Shown piece by piece: positions 9,828-20,505 of a DNA stretch of 64,000 nt (its first letter is position 1; each line of letters begins with the position of its first letter). A program made the translations under genes and the position numbers. The DNA is from Anthoceros angustus (taxonomy: Eukaryota > Streptophyta > Anthocerotopsida > Anthocerotales > Anthocerotaceae): the NCBI GenBank assembly GCA_010909165.1, contig VJWM01000063.1, forward strand, positions 620,001 through 684,000. Reading direction: 5' to 3'. The notes beneath the pieces are model-generated. The model saw nothing but the letters and a program-made list of their open reading frames with translations, made no database searches and had not been told where the DNA came from.

Positions 9828-12800
9828 TGTGGCGGGACTTTTGATGGCCGGCGGTAGCGCACAATCCGTGTCGTTGTAGGAAGAAGTCCGTTCCCAAAGG
9901 GAATGATAGGCCCGTTTAGCGTTTGGTGATTCTTACCTTAGCGCTCGTTCGGTCTCACACATACTCCTAACTACTCTGGCGTTCACCGTGAGGCCGGTAT
10001 GGCCAAGCGTTTAAGACCCGTTCGCGTCCGTATCGTTCACATACATCCTCACGCATCAGTCCTTTCCTCTCTCCCTCACGCTACACTCTTGATCTTAGAA
10101 AAAGGCAGGTTCTGGACCTCCTCGTCGTTCGCGGGCCTCTCCGTCCGGGCTCTACACGCCCTCCGTTCCTCGGCTCCGTTCAGTCGTTCGGTCGGGTGGC
10201 TCGGGGCGAGCAGTCACCTCACCCTTCCACACACACCACAGCGTTAAGTCCGTCACGGGACCTTGATCAATCTCCCGGTCGTGCACCTTTCGGTGACTCG
10301 GGACTCACGTTAAGAAGACTCAAAGGTGCAGAGCGGCATCAACACCAGAAAGATGCTTTACTAGGCCTCGGCCCCTCTTATCTGCGCCCAAGGTTTATTA
10401 CACCCCTATTACGGTGAGCCATTTCGGTATACCCTAATCGGCCGCCTACCATCCCCCTATCTCCTTCGCCCAGTGGGAAGGTCTGAGCCCTCGGAATGGG
10501 TGGTCAATCCCGTCAGCGGTTGTGCGCAATCGGATGATCCGTGAGGCCCTCCTCTCTCCGGAATCACATCGGGTTGGGCTCACGGCGGTGCCGTTACCAC
10601 GGCGTCATCCTCCCTGGCCTCACAGGTCCTTGGCGGTGGGGCCACCTATCTCTCCCCTAAGCGTAAGTCGAAGGGGCTCCTCCTTCTTGCCGCCGGTCCT
10701 CGAGGTCTGTCTCGACTCACGAACAGTCGGCTTATTCTGAGTCCGTGGCTAGGTCAGGCCTTGTCTGCAGGGGTCCGGACCTCGGTCGGACTTATTCGGT
10801 CGGACTTGAGTCCGGACTTGTCCGGACTTGACTTGGTCGGCCTCCCTCTGAGTCCGGACAAAGTCGGACTCACGCCCACCGGGTTTCCTCCCTCACGGGA
10901 CTCCTCAGTGGCTCTCCTCAGTCCTCCAGCTGATCTCCGGTGACTCCTTCGTTGGCCCTCCTTCCATGGTGAGGGTCGGTGCTTACCTCGATCGCATCCG
11001 CTCCCTCGTTCGCTCCTCATTGCTCCTCTCCGCTCCGTCATCTCAAGCAGGGGCCACTAGGGTCCTGTCTTTGTCCCCGTGGCCTTCATCTCCAGGCCTT
11101 CCGGTCGTCCGTTTCTGGTGGTGAGGCTTCTCGCCCGAGCTCGGTGGTAATAGGCAAAGTGGATCGACTTGTTGAATTGCCTCTTCCACGTGTGCGGGGC
11201 ACCGATACTCCCTCCGCCATAAGTGTTAGGTGGGCGTCTTTGCCGGCTTGTTGGGCCACCTCTCCGCGGTTGGTGGGGCCGGTATCACGTACAACGGCCT
11301 CGGTCACCTCCTGCTGCAGTTGCTCACTTTGCTCCGGCTCCGTCGTTTCCTCTCCATTGCCGCTTACCGCCATGGCGGTTCCCTTCCGCCTTTCTCTGGA
11401 CCGGGCTTCTTTTACTTCCGGTGCTCGCGCTCCTCGTTCATTACGGCCTTTAGCTCATGACTCCCTCTCCAGTGATCGGATACCTCCGTCCAGGCTCGGA
11501 CTTCCTCCGGCTCATACAGCAGCAGCGTCCAACTCCTTGGATAGTCGCGATTTTCCTCCGTCTTGAGGGGCGGCACTCTATTTCGTGCTCGGTCGTGGAT
11601 TCTCGTTGAGAATCACTGCTGCTCAAGCGCATCTTGGGTTGTAGCTCCGTGTCCTTCTTGTCCTCCATCTGCTGCGCCTCTCCTCTACTTCCTGCGGTGT
11701 ACTCGGAGATCTCCTATCTCCCGAGTCTCTCCATCTCCTCCTTCTGGCCTGCACTCCATAGCCCTTTGTGCGGCCTTGAGTTAGCCTCGGTCACTGCTGT
11801 GACTCTCTCCACGGTTCGATCCGTCATAGTGATCCGGTCGCTCTCTTGCCGGCTCAGGCTCCGCGCCTTTACAGGCCTCGCCCTTGGCCTCTGGCGGGCC
11901 GCCTCCGGGTCCAGCTCTCTGCTTGTGCCGGGCCTCTTCCGCCTCTGCTGCGCTTCCCCTTCGCTGCAAGGTCCTCCGCTTGGGCCTCCCAGGCTTGCTT
12001 GTTTACTGTGAAGAACCTTAACCCGATCTGGCGCGCCTCGCTCCGCCCTTCCTCGATCCGAGGGACTCCGCCTTTTCCTTTGCCCCTGGCCGCCTTCACT
12101 TGCTCTTGGGTTCCACCATCCTCCTCGGGTGGCCTCCACTTCACAGGTCTTCTCTGCCACGAGACCCCAAAGCATTCCGTCCATGGCGGTAGCAGGACTT
12201 GTGTTTCTTCCACGGCCAGTGAGGCCCCACAAAGTCCGTAGTGGAGCCGGCATTTCTCGATCCGAGGACCTCCATACCGATCCGGAGTAAGTCGGGTGGG
12301 TTCTCGGACCTAATCGGGACCCTCGGGTCACAGAGTGGTGGTCAGTCTCACCCTCTTGGCCCTCTTGGCCTCTAACTCCTTTGTGCCCTCTTTCTCCAGG
12401 GCTCGGAGGAGGTGAGGGGTCGGGAGCAAGCTCTTTTGCCCCTTCACAGCCGGGGCAGGCCGGCTCGAGGTGGGCTGCCCGGTGACCTCCTTGGGCCACG
12501 TCCCTTCGCCCTCCTTCGCCTCTTGACCTCTTGCCACTCCGTGGGCGGGGTAAGTAAGCACCTTGAGGTCTGCGTTGGTAAGCGGCACCGTCTTCCGCCT
12601 CTTGGCTCCCGTTGAGTTCGTCGGGGCTCGGCGGCGTCGTGGTTGTTGGGCTCATTGCCGGTGCGGGCCAGCGCCCTCGGCATCGCTCCCTCACTGTCTT
12701 GCTCGGAGGGCACCAAAAGGAGGAAGGGAATCTCCTCCCAAACTTCACAGGTGGTGAGGGGTTCGCTCACGTATGGAGTCAGGAATCCTCCCGATCGTCC

Positions 12801-14105
12801 TCCTCCAGTCGCTTGGTCTTGAAGGCGACCCCCACCTCAGGCGCCCTTGCGCTCTACTTAGCGGGGCCTCCGGCCCCTTGGGCGCCTCAAGCTCTCCTCC
12901 TTGAGGGCTCGAAATGTCCCCATACATGAATCGGTGTGGGGTCGGCCCCGATGGCGAGGCTTCTCGCTCCTTAGCTTGCGTGCCTCTGAACCGGGCGAAG
13001 ATAATCCTTCCCAGTCTCTCTTCCCATGGGCATGCGAGAATACCAGCAGTTATCACCAAGGTGATCCACCTTGGTGGCGAGTTCAATGGACAATGATCCG
13101 GGCTACCGCCCTTACTCGGATCCGGATCGGATATCAACCATCCGTTGGTTGTCGCGTTCGAGCCTCGCTGTATGGCCCTATCTTCCCTTGCCGCCTTAAG
13201 GGGCTGCGCCCCTTCTTCCTCCTTGAGGCGGTTGTAGGCCATCCTCGGGACCTCAAGGTCCATCGCCTCGGTCCTCCGGAGGTTCTTGGATCGGACCTCC
13301 TTGTTGATCGCGCCACATCTTCGGGCAAACTCCGGACTAGAGTAGCGTTGTCAAAGGTCGAGACCATTTGGAACACGTCCGCCATGCCCCCACCAATTCC
13401 CTGCTTCCTCCGGCGGGGCCGAAGTCCGGATAGCGCGGGTCACAATGTTGCGCTCCACGGTCCATGGCTCCCGGTTTCCGGCTTTTGGGTGCCATTGCTT
13501 TCTCCTCCTCTTATTCTTTGTAGGCTGGCGGCGGGTCCGGCACGATGTTCCTCCGCCGCGTTGCTCCAACCTTGATGCGCTCTGTGGCAGGCGCCCGAAG
13601 CGCGGGCGGATTGCGGGCGCAAGGGCTATGAGGATTATGCAGGCTGCGTGAAATGACCTCCCTCCTTGGCGCTTGTGGAAATGCTGGGCGGGAAGGCGCC
13701 TCTTCGTTGTCCGTAGCGCGAGTGCGCGGCTTACTCGACCCTCGCTTAGCTTACTGCGGCCTTCGCGCGCGCCGCGGGCGTGAATACTGCCTCGGCCTCT
13801 GGCAGGTTACAGTCTGACTCTGCATGCGACCTCCACTCGGGGCCGTCCGCGTGGCGCCGCCTCGTCATCCTCACGCCTCGCTCCTAGGTTACTTTCCTGG
13901 CGTACTTATCCTTTTGACACAGGTGGGTTCGGACTTATCCGTTACTCCGGCGTAGTCGAGCTTGCCATAGTGCAGGGTCCGTTGTTCACTCCGAGTCGGA
14001 GTATACTCGAGCCTCGTCGGGGCTACCCCAATTTATTCCTCCTTTTCCGCCTTTGTCCTTCAATCCTAGCAGAAACCCTATGACTGCTCCCGAGTGCAGC
14101 CCACA
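9828..14105 (-). repeat. 5' LTR of the full-length gypsy element (about 4.28 kb)
   Basis: On the plus strand the copy begins TGTGGCGG and ends GCCCACA, giving the expected TG...CA ends with a short inverted repeat. It aligns along its length with 84-4378 and, in reverse, with the two solo LTRs. An LTR this long is unusual. It contains sense-strand reading frames (for example 11714-12748 and 12745-13263, minus) that are partly shared by the other copies. Near 11500-11650 the sense frame reads as a Glu/Lys/Leu-rich helical segment. Confidence 0.85.
13054..13076. repeat. Conserved LTR hairpin, 5' LTR
   Basis: Ten-base arms with a three-base loop, identical to the hairpin at 3352-3374. Flanking bases differ slightly between LTRs while the hairpin is unchanged. 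Confidence 0.8.
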
Positions 14106-14109
14106 TGGC

Positions 14110-14540
14110 CCTCCTTGAGCAACTCACCAATTGTGGTCCCAGATTCTCCACGGCACTCAAAGAAACAACAAGCTTGCGCCTTTGATCCTTCTCACTAATC
14201 GAGACCTCGCGGACTAGAGCGCCTCCTCACGGTGGAGCTCGAATGCAACAACTCTTCATCGACTTTCGGGAAGAACCTTATCGATGTTGTGGATGCGAGC
14301 GAGATGTATCTTGCATAGCTCAAGACAACCTCTATAGCAATGTAGTTCAGAGCCACCCAATAAGGTGGCCAATATGTGGTTCCACTCATGGAGCAAGTGT
14401 ATAACACTTGCGGTCCACCTTCCTTCAAGAAACTCTTGATAAGTTTCATCGCAAGCCCAAGGGCCTGTGGAGCATACCACCAATTTTTCGTATGGCAGTA
14501 AGCGTAGCTTCTTGACCAAATGTGATCCGATGGCAATACT
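14110..14540 (-). pseudogene. Unrecognised minus-strand coding-like region, unit 1
   Basis: Overlapping minus frames (14195-14536 and 14256-14519) contain MKLIKSFLKEGG, WNHILATLLGGSELHCYRG and ELCKIHLARIHNIDKVLP, matching the unit 2 and 3 copies. The conserved text suggests an ancient protein-coding exon or element gene. The left end of this region (1-83) was split off by the retrotransposon insertion. No family was recognised. Confidence 0.35.
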
Positions 14541-15270
14541 AGGATTATGGTGTCATAATCCTAGACTAAAAAGCTACTAAAGTACTTCAAGAATATCTCT
14601 CATTTGTTAGATCACCATACTATGACTTTCGATTCAAACTTATGCCTCCACTAGGCAACCAATTCATATTCTTCATTAATTTTCATGGATTTGTCTTGTC
14701 CATCTTTACGTTCTTGACACTTTCATCTATCAAGAGGATAGATGAGAAAGTGTCTCATGAGATCATGAATGAAAAGGCATGTTGAGGACAAGATGGATGA
14801 AAATTGAGGATGAGTGCTTACCCGATCATGGTGTACGTTTGAATCAAAAGTCACAACTTTTAATCTAATACTAAATCGATGGACGTGTCGTGCATACTTG
14901 GTATGATAAGAAGTAAAGTGGCGATCACATATCACTCAAGCCAGTTGATCTTTTGGCATACCCGAAAAAGTAGTATTCATGAGTTTTGAGAGCTTGCTTC
15001 AAGATTATTTTGCACCAATGGTGACCGCCTTGTGAGTGACACTTGGGTTCAAGTGAGTCTGAAGAGTTGATCCCTTCATGCCATTGTGGTTTTGTTTGCA
15101 CCTTGACATTTGATCACGACTTAGAGATTGGCAAGGAAGGCAGCATGGAGATGCATGGTTTGCTGGTGTTCCAAAATGCAATTTTGGATAGATTGTTGAG
15201 AATGGGGGCTTGTCAGGCAATGGTCTATTTTCGAGGGCTCTTTAATGTTTTCTTCACGATTGAAATGTCA
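14541..15270. other. Unrecognised sequence between coding-like region and AT-rich island
   Basis: The matching stretches are about 27960-28720 and 49150-49920. Short minus frames repeat across units (for example CKQNHNGMKG and ILKQALKTHEYYF), so some coding ancestry is possible. No domain, RNA gene or terminal repeat was recognised. Confidence 0.4.
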
Positions 15271-15855
15271 TAAATAGGTATATATCTGTTATGTAGGTCT
15301 TATATAGAACTATATGTATAATTAAGAAAATAGACATATATAAGTTCTAGAAAATTATCTATACCTATTTTCTTTAAGTATGATGACCTCTTTTACTTTT
15401 GATTTGCACTTAATATAGATATTACATGATTCCAATCTTCATAGTTGTCATTGGGTAGATTTTATTCTATATATCTCTACCTATATGAATGAACTTGGTA
15501 AGTAGATACTATCATATCATTTATAGTGAAATAATCACAGTACTTACTAAGTTTGTTGTATGATATAAATAACCTCGTTTCATTATATTAATGTAAGTCT
15601 TACGCCTTTTGCTATATGTCTAGACTATTTATACCTCTGTGGTAGTATCATTAACACATACTTACGAAGTTTTCATTGGACTTATTATTATACTTATCAC
15701 TACAAGTAATTTTGCACTCCAGTATAATAAATCCATAAGTCCTCCTATCTATCCTTTACTACATAAAGGCTCATATCTATCTACCTGCAGAGAACTTTCA
15801 TACGATAAATCAGCACATCAGCATCAGGGAAAAGGAACTCAGCAGGGGCCTTAAA
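15271..15855. other. AT-rich leader upstream of the kinase relic, unit 1
   Basis: This strongly AT-rich stretch (runs like TATATAAGTTC and TATATATC) is sharply different from the GC-rich LTR sequences. It is conserved at about 28725-29316 and 49925-50514. It may include the old promoter of the kinase, but no specific element can be assigned. The composition break starts near CATAAATAGGTATATATC. Confidence 0.5.
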
Positions 15856-16912
15856 ATGTGTCGTCGAGAAAAGGATTTACCGAGCTTGTATCTTTTTGGA
15901 AATATTACGAGGCAATGGCAGTACCTTTTAGAAAATTAAAGGTCAAGAGTTTATGGAGAAGTTTGTTGCAAAAGATTTAACTGTGATAAAAAATGTGGCT
16001 ATAAAAAATTAAATTTCAATATCAGTCACAAGACTATGATTTTTGTGCGGGAGATAACATTGCTCGAGTATTACACCATCCAAATATTATTAAATTAGAA
16101 GAAAATAATTTTCCACCAACAAAAAGGTAGATGAAGTTTATATAATACCAACAAAGAACTAATGGATCATGATTTATTTCAAGAGTTGCGAGATGTTGAA
16201 GAGTTTTCTATTGAAAAACAACGATCTTTATTACATCAAATACTTATTTGTATTTGCATGCAGCAAATGTTGTCCATAAATTTGAAGCCATCAAACATAG
16301 TGTTCTAAGATCTCAGGTTTACTTAAAATATCACGATTTTGGGTTGGCTCAGGTTGATTCCAACAAGTAATTTCATCCATCAACAAACTTCATGTTATGA
16401 TATATGGCTGAATGCTCACCGTGCTCCGGAGATTTGTATGGATGGTATGAAATGTTACATAAAACAATTGATATGTGGAGCATAGGATGTATCTTTGCGA
16501 AATATTACAACGAGGAATTTTATTTCAAATTTATCTCAAGGAAATAAAAGACCAAATCAAGCTAATTCAAAGTTTTTGAAGCAAGAAGAGTCAAAATAAT
16601 CGTCTAAAAGATTCTTTTGAAGTTCGGTTTCAAAAGTGATCCTACCGCCTTGTCTTTCATAACAACTTCTTGCCTTTCAACACGAAGAGATAGAATAACC
16701 ATAAAACATGCTCTACAACATCCTTTTTGAAGGTCTGGCAGTATCAAATTTTCATGTGCATCAGTATCATGAATATGGAGTTTCCTTTTGAGAATATTCT
16801 GCTCGAAGAACTAAGAGATTATTTTCTCATAAGATCTTTGAAACATACTCCTCGCAAGGCGAGAAAAAGTCGGCCAAGAGATATGATACCAAAAAGAAAA
16901 GATGTTGAATAA
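15856..16912 (+). pseudogene. MAPK/CDK-like protein kinase pseudogene, unit 1
   Basis: This is the most damaged of three copies. Recognisable parts, in several frames, are the [19 protein letters not shown] helix region, the DFGLA activation-segment start, an intact RAPEICMDG (the APE motif region), and the C-terminal KRKDVE end. A short deletion in the HRDLKP motif removes the Arg-Asp codons, so the catalytic Asp is lost (VVHRD becomes VVHK). The total span of about 1.06 kb fits a MAPK of about 350 residues with no intron. A functional kinase of this CMGC group would phosphorylate Ser/Thr followed by Pro. Confidence 0.75.
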
Positions 16913-17093
16913 ACCAATAATCAATAATGATTTACAAAGCGAGTCGATTCAGTTCAAATGATGAAGATTTTGAAAGGGATCAACCTATAAGCCAGCTCAA
17001 AATTGAGCCGTATATCAAAATTTCATATGGTTCTTCCATAAGAAAACAACTTGATCACTTGCCTTTTATACAGGTATGATGAATGTTGGAATG

Positions 17094-17172
17094 ATTGAGA
17101 TGTCTCAAACTCTTGAAATAATCGTTAGTCGGCGTATAATGGTGGTGTAAATGATTGAGATGTCTCAAACTA
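17094..17172. repeat. Paired palindromic repeats downstream of kinase, unit 1
   Basis: The block ATGATTGAGATGTCTCAAAC occurs twice, about 63 bp apart, shortly after the kinase relic. Its centre, TTGAGA-TG-TCTCAA, can form a hairpin. The same pair is in units 2 and 3. Confidence 0.7.
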
Positions 17173-17339
17173 ATGGCGTTCTAAATCACAATTTGCATTG
17201 TAATTGACATCTTAATGAGTGTTCTAAATCAGGCGTCTTAAGCGAAATTGTAATATGATAACTCATTCTATAATTTATTAAATACGTCATAAAATCTATC
17301 GTAAATTTTTGTGTTTTTTTTTCTCCTTGTGGTGTTTAA

Positions 17340-18260
17340 AGCCTCATTTCCTATTGATGAAATGGACCCACTCGATGGAAATGCTCCTTAAAGTCCTTGA
17401 GAGAGGAAACCAAATGTTGAGTATTTATAGATCAAAGCTAAACTTGAAATAAAATGATAATATTTGATACTTGTGCCTTAGCATACGAATGAACCTCAAC
17501 AACCAAATTTTTGTCAATTGGCGAATGGTTTCAATAGTGATACATAGAGTACATCGTTAAGTTGTAAAATCCATTCAAGTGGTTGTAACTTGTAAGCCAC
17601 TTCCCAAGGCACCTCAAGACTACAAAGGACCTCCACATCTCGGTCTTAGCTTAGAGATTATCCTTGTGGTAATATGAAATGTTTCGATTCACCCATACCT
17701 TATCCCCAACGCATTGAAGATAATTTCTCTCTTATACTATCGGCATATTGCCGGCGTGTGAGCTTGACTAAAATTCATGGCAATCTCATACTAGCCTTCA
17801 ACTCCTCAATGAATTTCGTGGATTTCTAGTTGTAGTGTTGAAAACTTTAGCATTTAGCATGGATACCACCATAATCCTCCCATCTCAATAGGCTACAACT
17901 TAGAGAGCATGTGTAGCATTATTGTAACAAAATTCTGCATCATCTAAATGATAAGCCCAATCTCTCTTATCAATCTTGCCTTGCGTATTGTCTTTAAGTA
18001 TTCTTCTTGGATTTGGTTGACTTGCATTGTTGAGCCATATGTATTTGGATGACGTATGCTCATACACAATTCTACGCTCAAACTTTTCATCAAATCTTGC
18101 GGAATTCTCCATGAACTGTGGGAGACCACATGTACATAACCCTATTTGGTGCACTTGTGGGAGGCGGAGGGCTCTTGACCAGCAAGAGCTTGAGGATGCT
18201 TGGCATCCTTTGAATAAAGTGTCTATATATGGTGGGGGATCGCTTCGTTCGAACAATGGT
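17340..18260 (-). pseudogene. Gypsy integrase C-terminal remnant, unit 1
   Basis: The minus frame at 17900-18256 ends with GKIDKRDWAYHLDDAEFCYNN, matching the W..x..AEFAYN block near the end of gypsy integrase cores. Further along the minus strand a frame gives GDKVWVN and then CGGPFVVLRCLGK and YKLQPLEW, typical of the post-integrase region. A chromodomain-like tail is possible but not proven. Sequence on the upstream side (above 18260) switches to GC-rich unrelated DNA, so it is 5'-truncated. It is a different element from the one at 84-14105. Confidence 0.65.
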
Positions 18261-19242
18261 GTAGGGAGTAGAGGTGGCTAGTTCCACAGCGGTGGCCGAG
18301 CATGGAGCGTCTGGATCTGGGCGAGAGTTAACAACCCTAGTGGCGGGCAGGCGGGGCAATGGTGAGCAAATTCGGAACAAGCGGAAGAAGACCGCTTTTG
18401 GAGTCTTTGGAAGTTCACGAAATTTCAAAGGCGGAACTTCAGTGAGTTGAGTGAAGGCGTGTCTGAGGCGGTTTTCTTTTTTATGGCGCAAGTGTTTGCA
18501 TCATGGAAGGAGCACGGTGGAGTCTTGCGATGCCGAGGCGACAGCGGTGGGAGAACCCCGGCACGTGTCAATGGCGGGCGGTGTAAACTCACGAGGCGGG
18601 GCTGTGTGGTAGCGGAGGCGGAGTGGTATGAGCTCGAAGGAGAACTTCCTCGGGTGTGGATCGGGGGCAGAGAGCCTAAGGAGGAGTTTGAGCCGGACGG
18701 GAGGCGGGAAGAAGAGATGGCGCCTCGGGCATGTGAGAGATTCCCCACTACGTGATTGGCCCAACATGGACCATTGGAAGGTTAGAGCTGGTGGCCTTGT
18801 GCAAGAGTTGGGATTGAGCTTCATGGAGAAGAAATGGTGTTACGGTCCGCATTGGTGCGGGGAGTGTGCTGATTGAAGGCCAAGTCGCGGGGAGGGTGAC
18901 ATGAGGCGGAGGCAAATTGGGACCTAGAACTCTTCCGGGCGGTGTATGGGCGGGAGGTCGGAGGCAGAGTCAGTGATTATTTGAGGAAGACCTTAAAGGC
19001 TGCAGCGACAGCAATCATGAAGCCTGGAGAGATGCGGGCTAACAATGGATGGGTGACCCGCCAAACTCGCGTCTGTGCAACTCGTGGGGCTGGCCAATTG
19101 GATTTTGTGCTTCTGAGCAATTTGGATCACATGGCGGACCACTTCTAATCTTCCTACATGAAATAGTAAAAGACGCGGATAGATTGGGGGCGGGATAATT
19201 TTTGAGAGGGCGTGTGAAGAGAGGCGAATTTATGATCTGTTA
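18261..19242 (+). other. GC-rich segment with an interrupted coding-like frame, unit 1
   Basis: A plus frame at 18447-18755 (MAQVFASWKEHGG ... FEPDGRREEEMAPR) continues in other frames to 19148 (VCATRGAGQLDFVLLSN, DHMADHF). Here it is uninterrupted; in units 2 and 3 the solo LTR falls inside it. The halves are at 31740-32048 plus 40130-40760, and 52930-53255 plus 61105-61735. No protein family was recognised, so this may be an old gene or part of LTR-B. Confidence 0.4.
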
Positions 19243-20384
19243 GAAAGGGTTTCTCCAAAACCCCTTTTGCACTATGAGACTTGGCCGGACCCCTTTTGCA
19301 CTTGAAAAAATCCGCACTATAATCGAGGCTTTTTGATATTTTCTGCCGGACATGTTACAAAACCTTTTGAATAATTGTTTTGATACATGTTATTTGAGAT
19401 TGTAGATTGCAGAGTATGTGGCAAAACCTAAAGTCCCATTCGCTCGCTTTTTTTCAAACTGGACATACAAATTGTGCGCATAACTTGTCGTGCACTTACA
19501 TCCACATCTCCGCAATCATGATGGTTGCGTGTTGGACGATACAAAACATTTAAAGTTTTTAGGGCTTGTCAGACTCAGTGCGCAAACTTGTTTGCGCTTT
19601 CATTCATACTAGTCAATCCTATATGACTATACTCCGAGAATTTTACGGGACTTTGTTCCTTAGACATTGGGACAATAATATCTTCTTTATGATGCTCTTG
19701 ATCCACGCCTAGTGCGAATGAGAGTGGCATGGTCCTGCACTTAGAGTGAGCCCACACCAAACGTCTCAAGATTCAAGATGCAAAGGTTCTACTGGTTCAA
19801 AGTTTTAACCACTAGAAAAAGATGAGGGTTAAGTAAAGATAAGAACATATCCACATTAGGGAGCTGCACAAAAAGGTTGAAAACATCGAAAGGAACCCCT
19901 TTACAAAACAATAAAAATATCAAAAATACAATGAAAATTGGAGATTTTTAGAGCAAGGCAGCACTTGCTCTAAAATTTTTGACAATTAGAGCACATCGGA
20001 GTTTCCAAGACATCTCAAACCGCCAAAAGGACATGCTTCCCCATTAGGATCATTTTCGCGTTCTTTTGCAGATGCATGCACAAGTTTGCACATAAGCGTT
20101 GTTTAGGCCGCTTATGCGCCTAGTATACAAAACATACAAAACCACACAAATGCGAAACTACGGACATGGCGAAATTATGGAACAATGAGGTCATGGCCTT
20201 CATCACACCGACTAAATCGCCATGAACACGAGTATAAGACGCCAGGTAAATGACTCGCGAGTGGTGCGAGGCGAATGCCCGGCAACCGATGGATGAACAC
20301 CTCCCGAAACCAACAAAACCAAACCAACTTCGGCGAAATAGGGTTGGGATTTTTCCAAAACCCTTTGTGAGAGAAACCCCTTTC
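19243..20384. mobile_element. Putative small DNA element with terminal inverted repeats, unit 1
   Basis: The left end reads GAAAGGGTTTCTCC and the right end, reverse-complemented, GAAAGGGGTTTCTC. With flanks the similarity extends outwards (CTGTTAG / CTGTTTAG). The interior is about 1.1 kb, AT-moderate, with no transposase recognised. It contains inverted TAGAGCA/TGCTCTA blocks. No target duplication could be fixed and no empty site exists in the window, so mobility is inferred only from the ends. Confidence 0.4.
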
Positions 20385-20505
20385 TAAACAGAGACAAGTT
20401 ATTTGCTCCTCGCTCCTCGTCCCTCTCTAATCTCGCCCTTCTTGATTCATGTATTTGCGTGTTCCAAGTGCCTAAGCGAGTTGGAGGATTGTGTCGCCTC
20501 CATAG

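Larger units (their letters stand above)
84..14105 (-). mobile_element. Full-length Ty3/gypsy LTR retrotransposon, decayed
   Basis: The element reads right to left: 5' LTR (9828-14105), primer-binding site, gag, protease, reverse transcriptase, RNase H, integrase, polypurine tract, 3' LTR (84-4378). The RT-RNase H-integrase order is that of Ty3/gypsy elements. The RT finger/palm text (DWRKLNE, DGYSGYNQ) resembles the Athila/Tat side of plant gypsy elements, but lineage is an inference. The internal region is about 5.4 kb and every domain carries frameshifts. It sits in a sequence whose uninterrupted versions are at about 27575 and 48775. A clean 5-bp target duplication could not be recognised. 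Confidence 0.85.

Noticed and set aside
17340-18260. Integrase tail as the missing part of the full-length gypsy element
   Set aside because: The full-length element has its own complete integrase region, and this tail recurs in every unit, including those without that element.
18425-18824. Proline/serine-rich minus frames opposite the GC-rich segment
   Set aside because: Composition is what the complement of Gly/Glu/Arg-rich DNA gives, and no family is visible.
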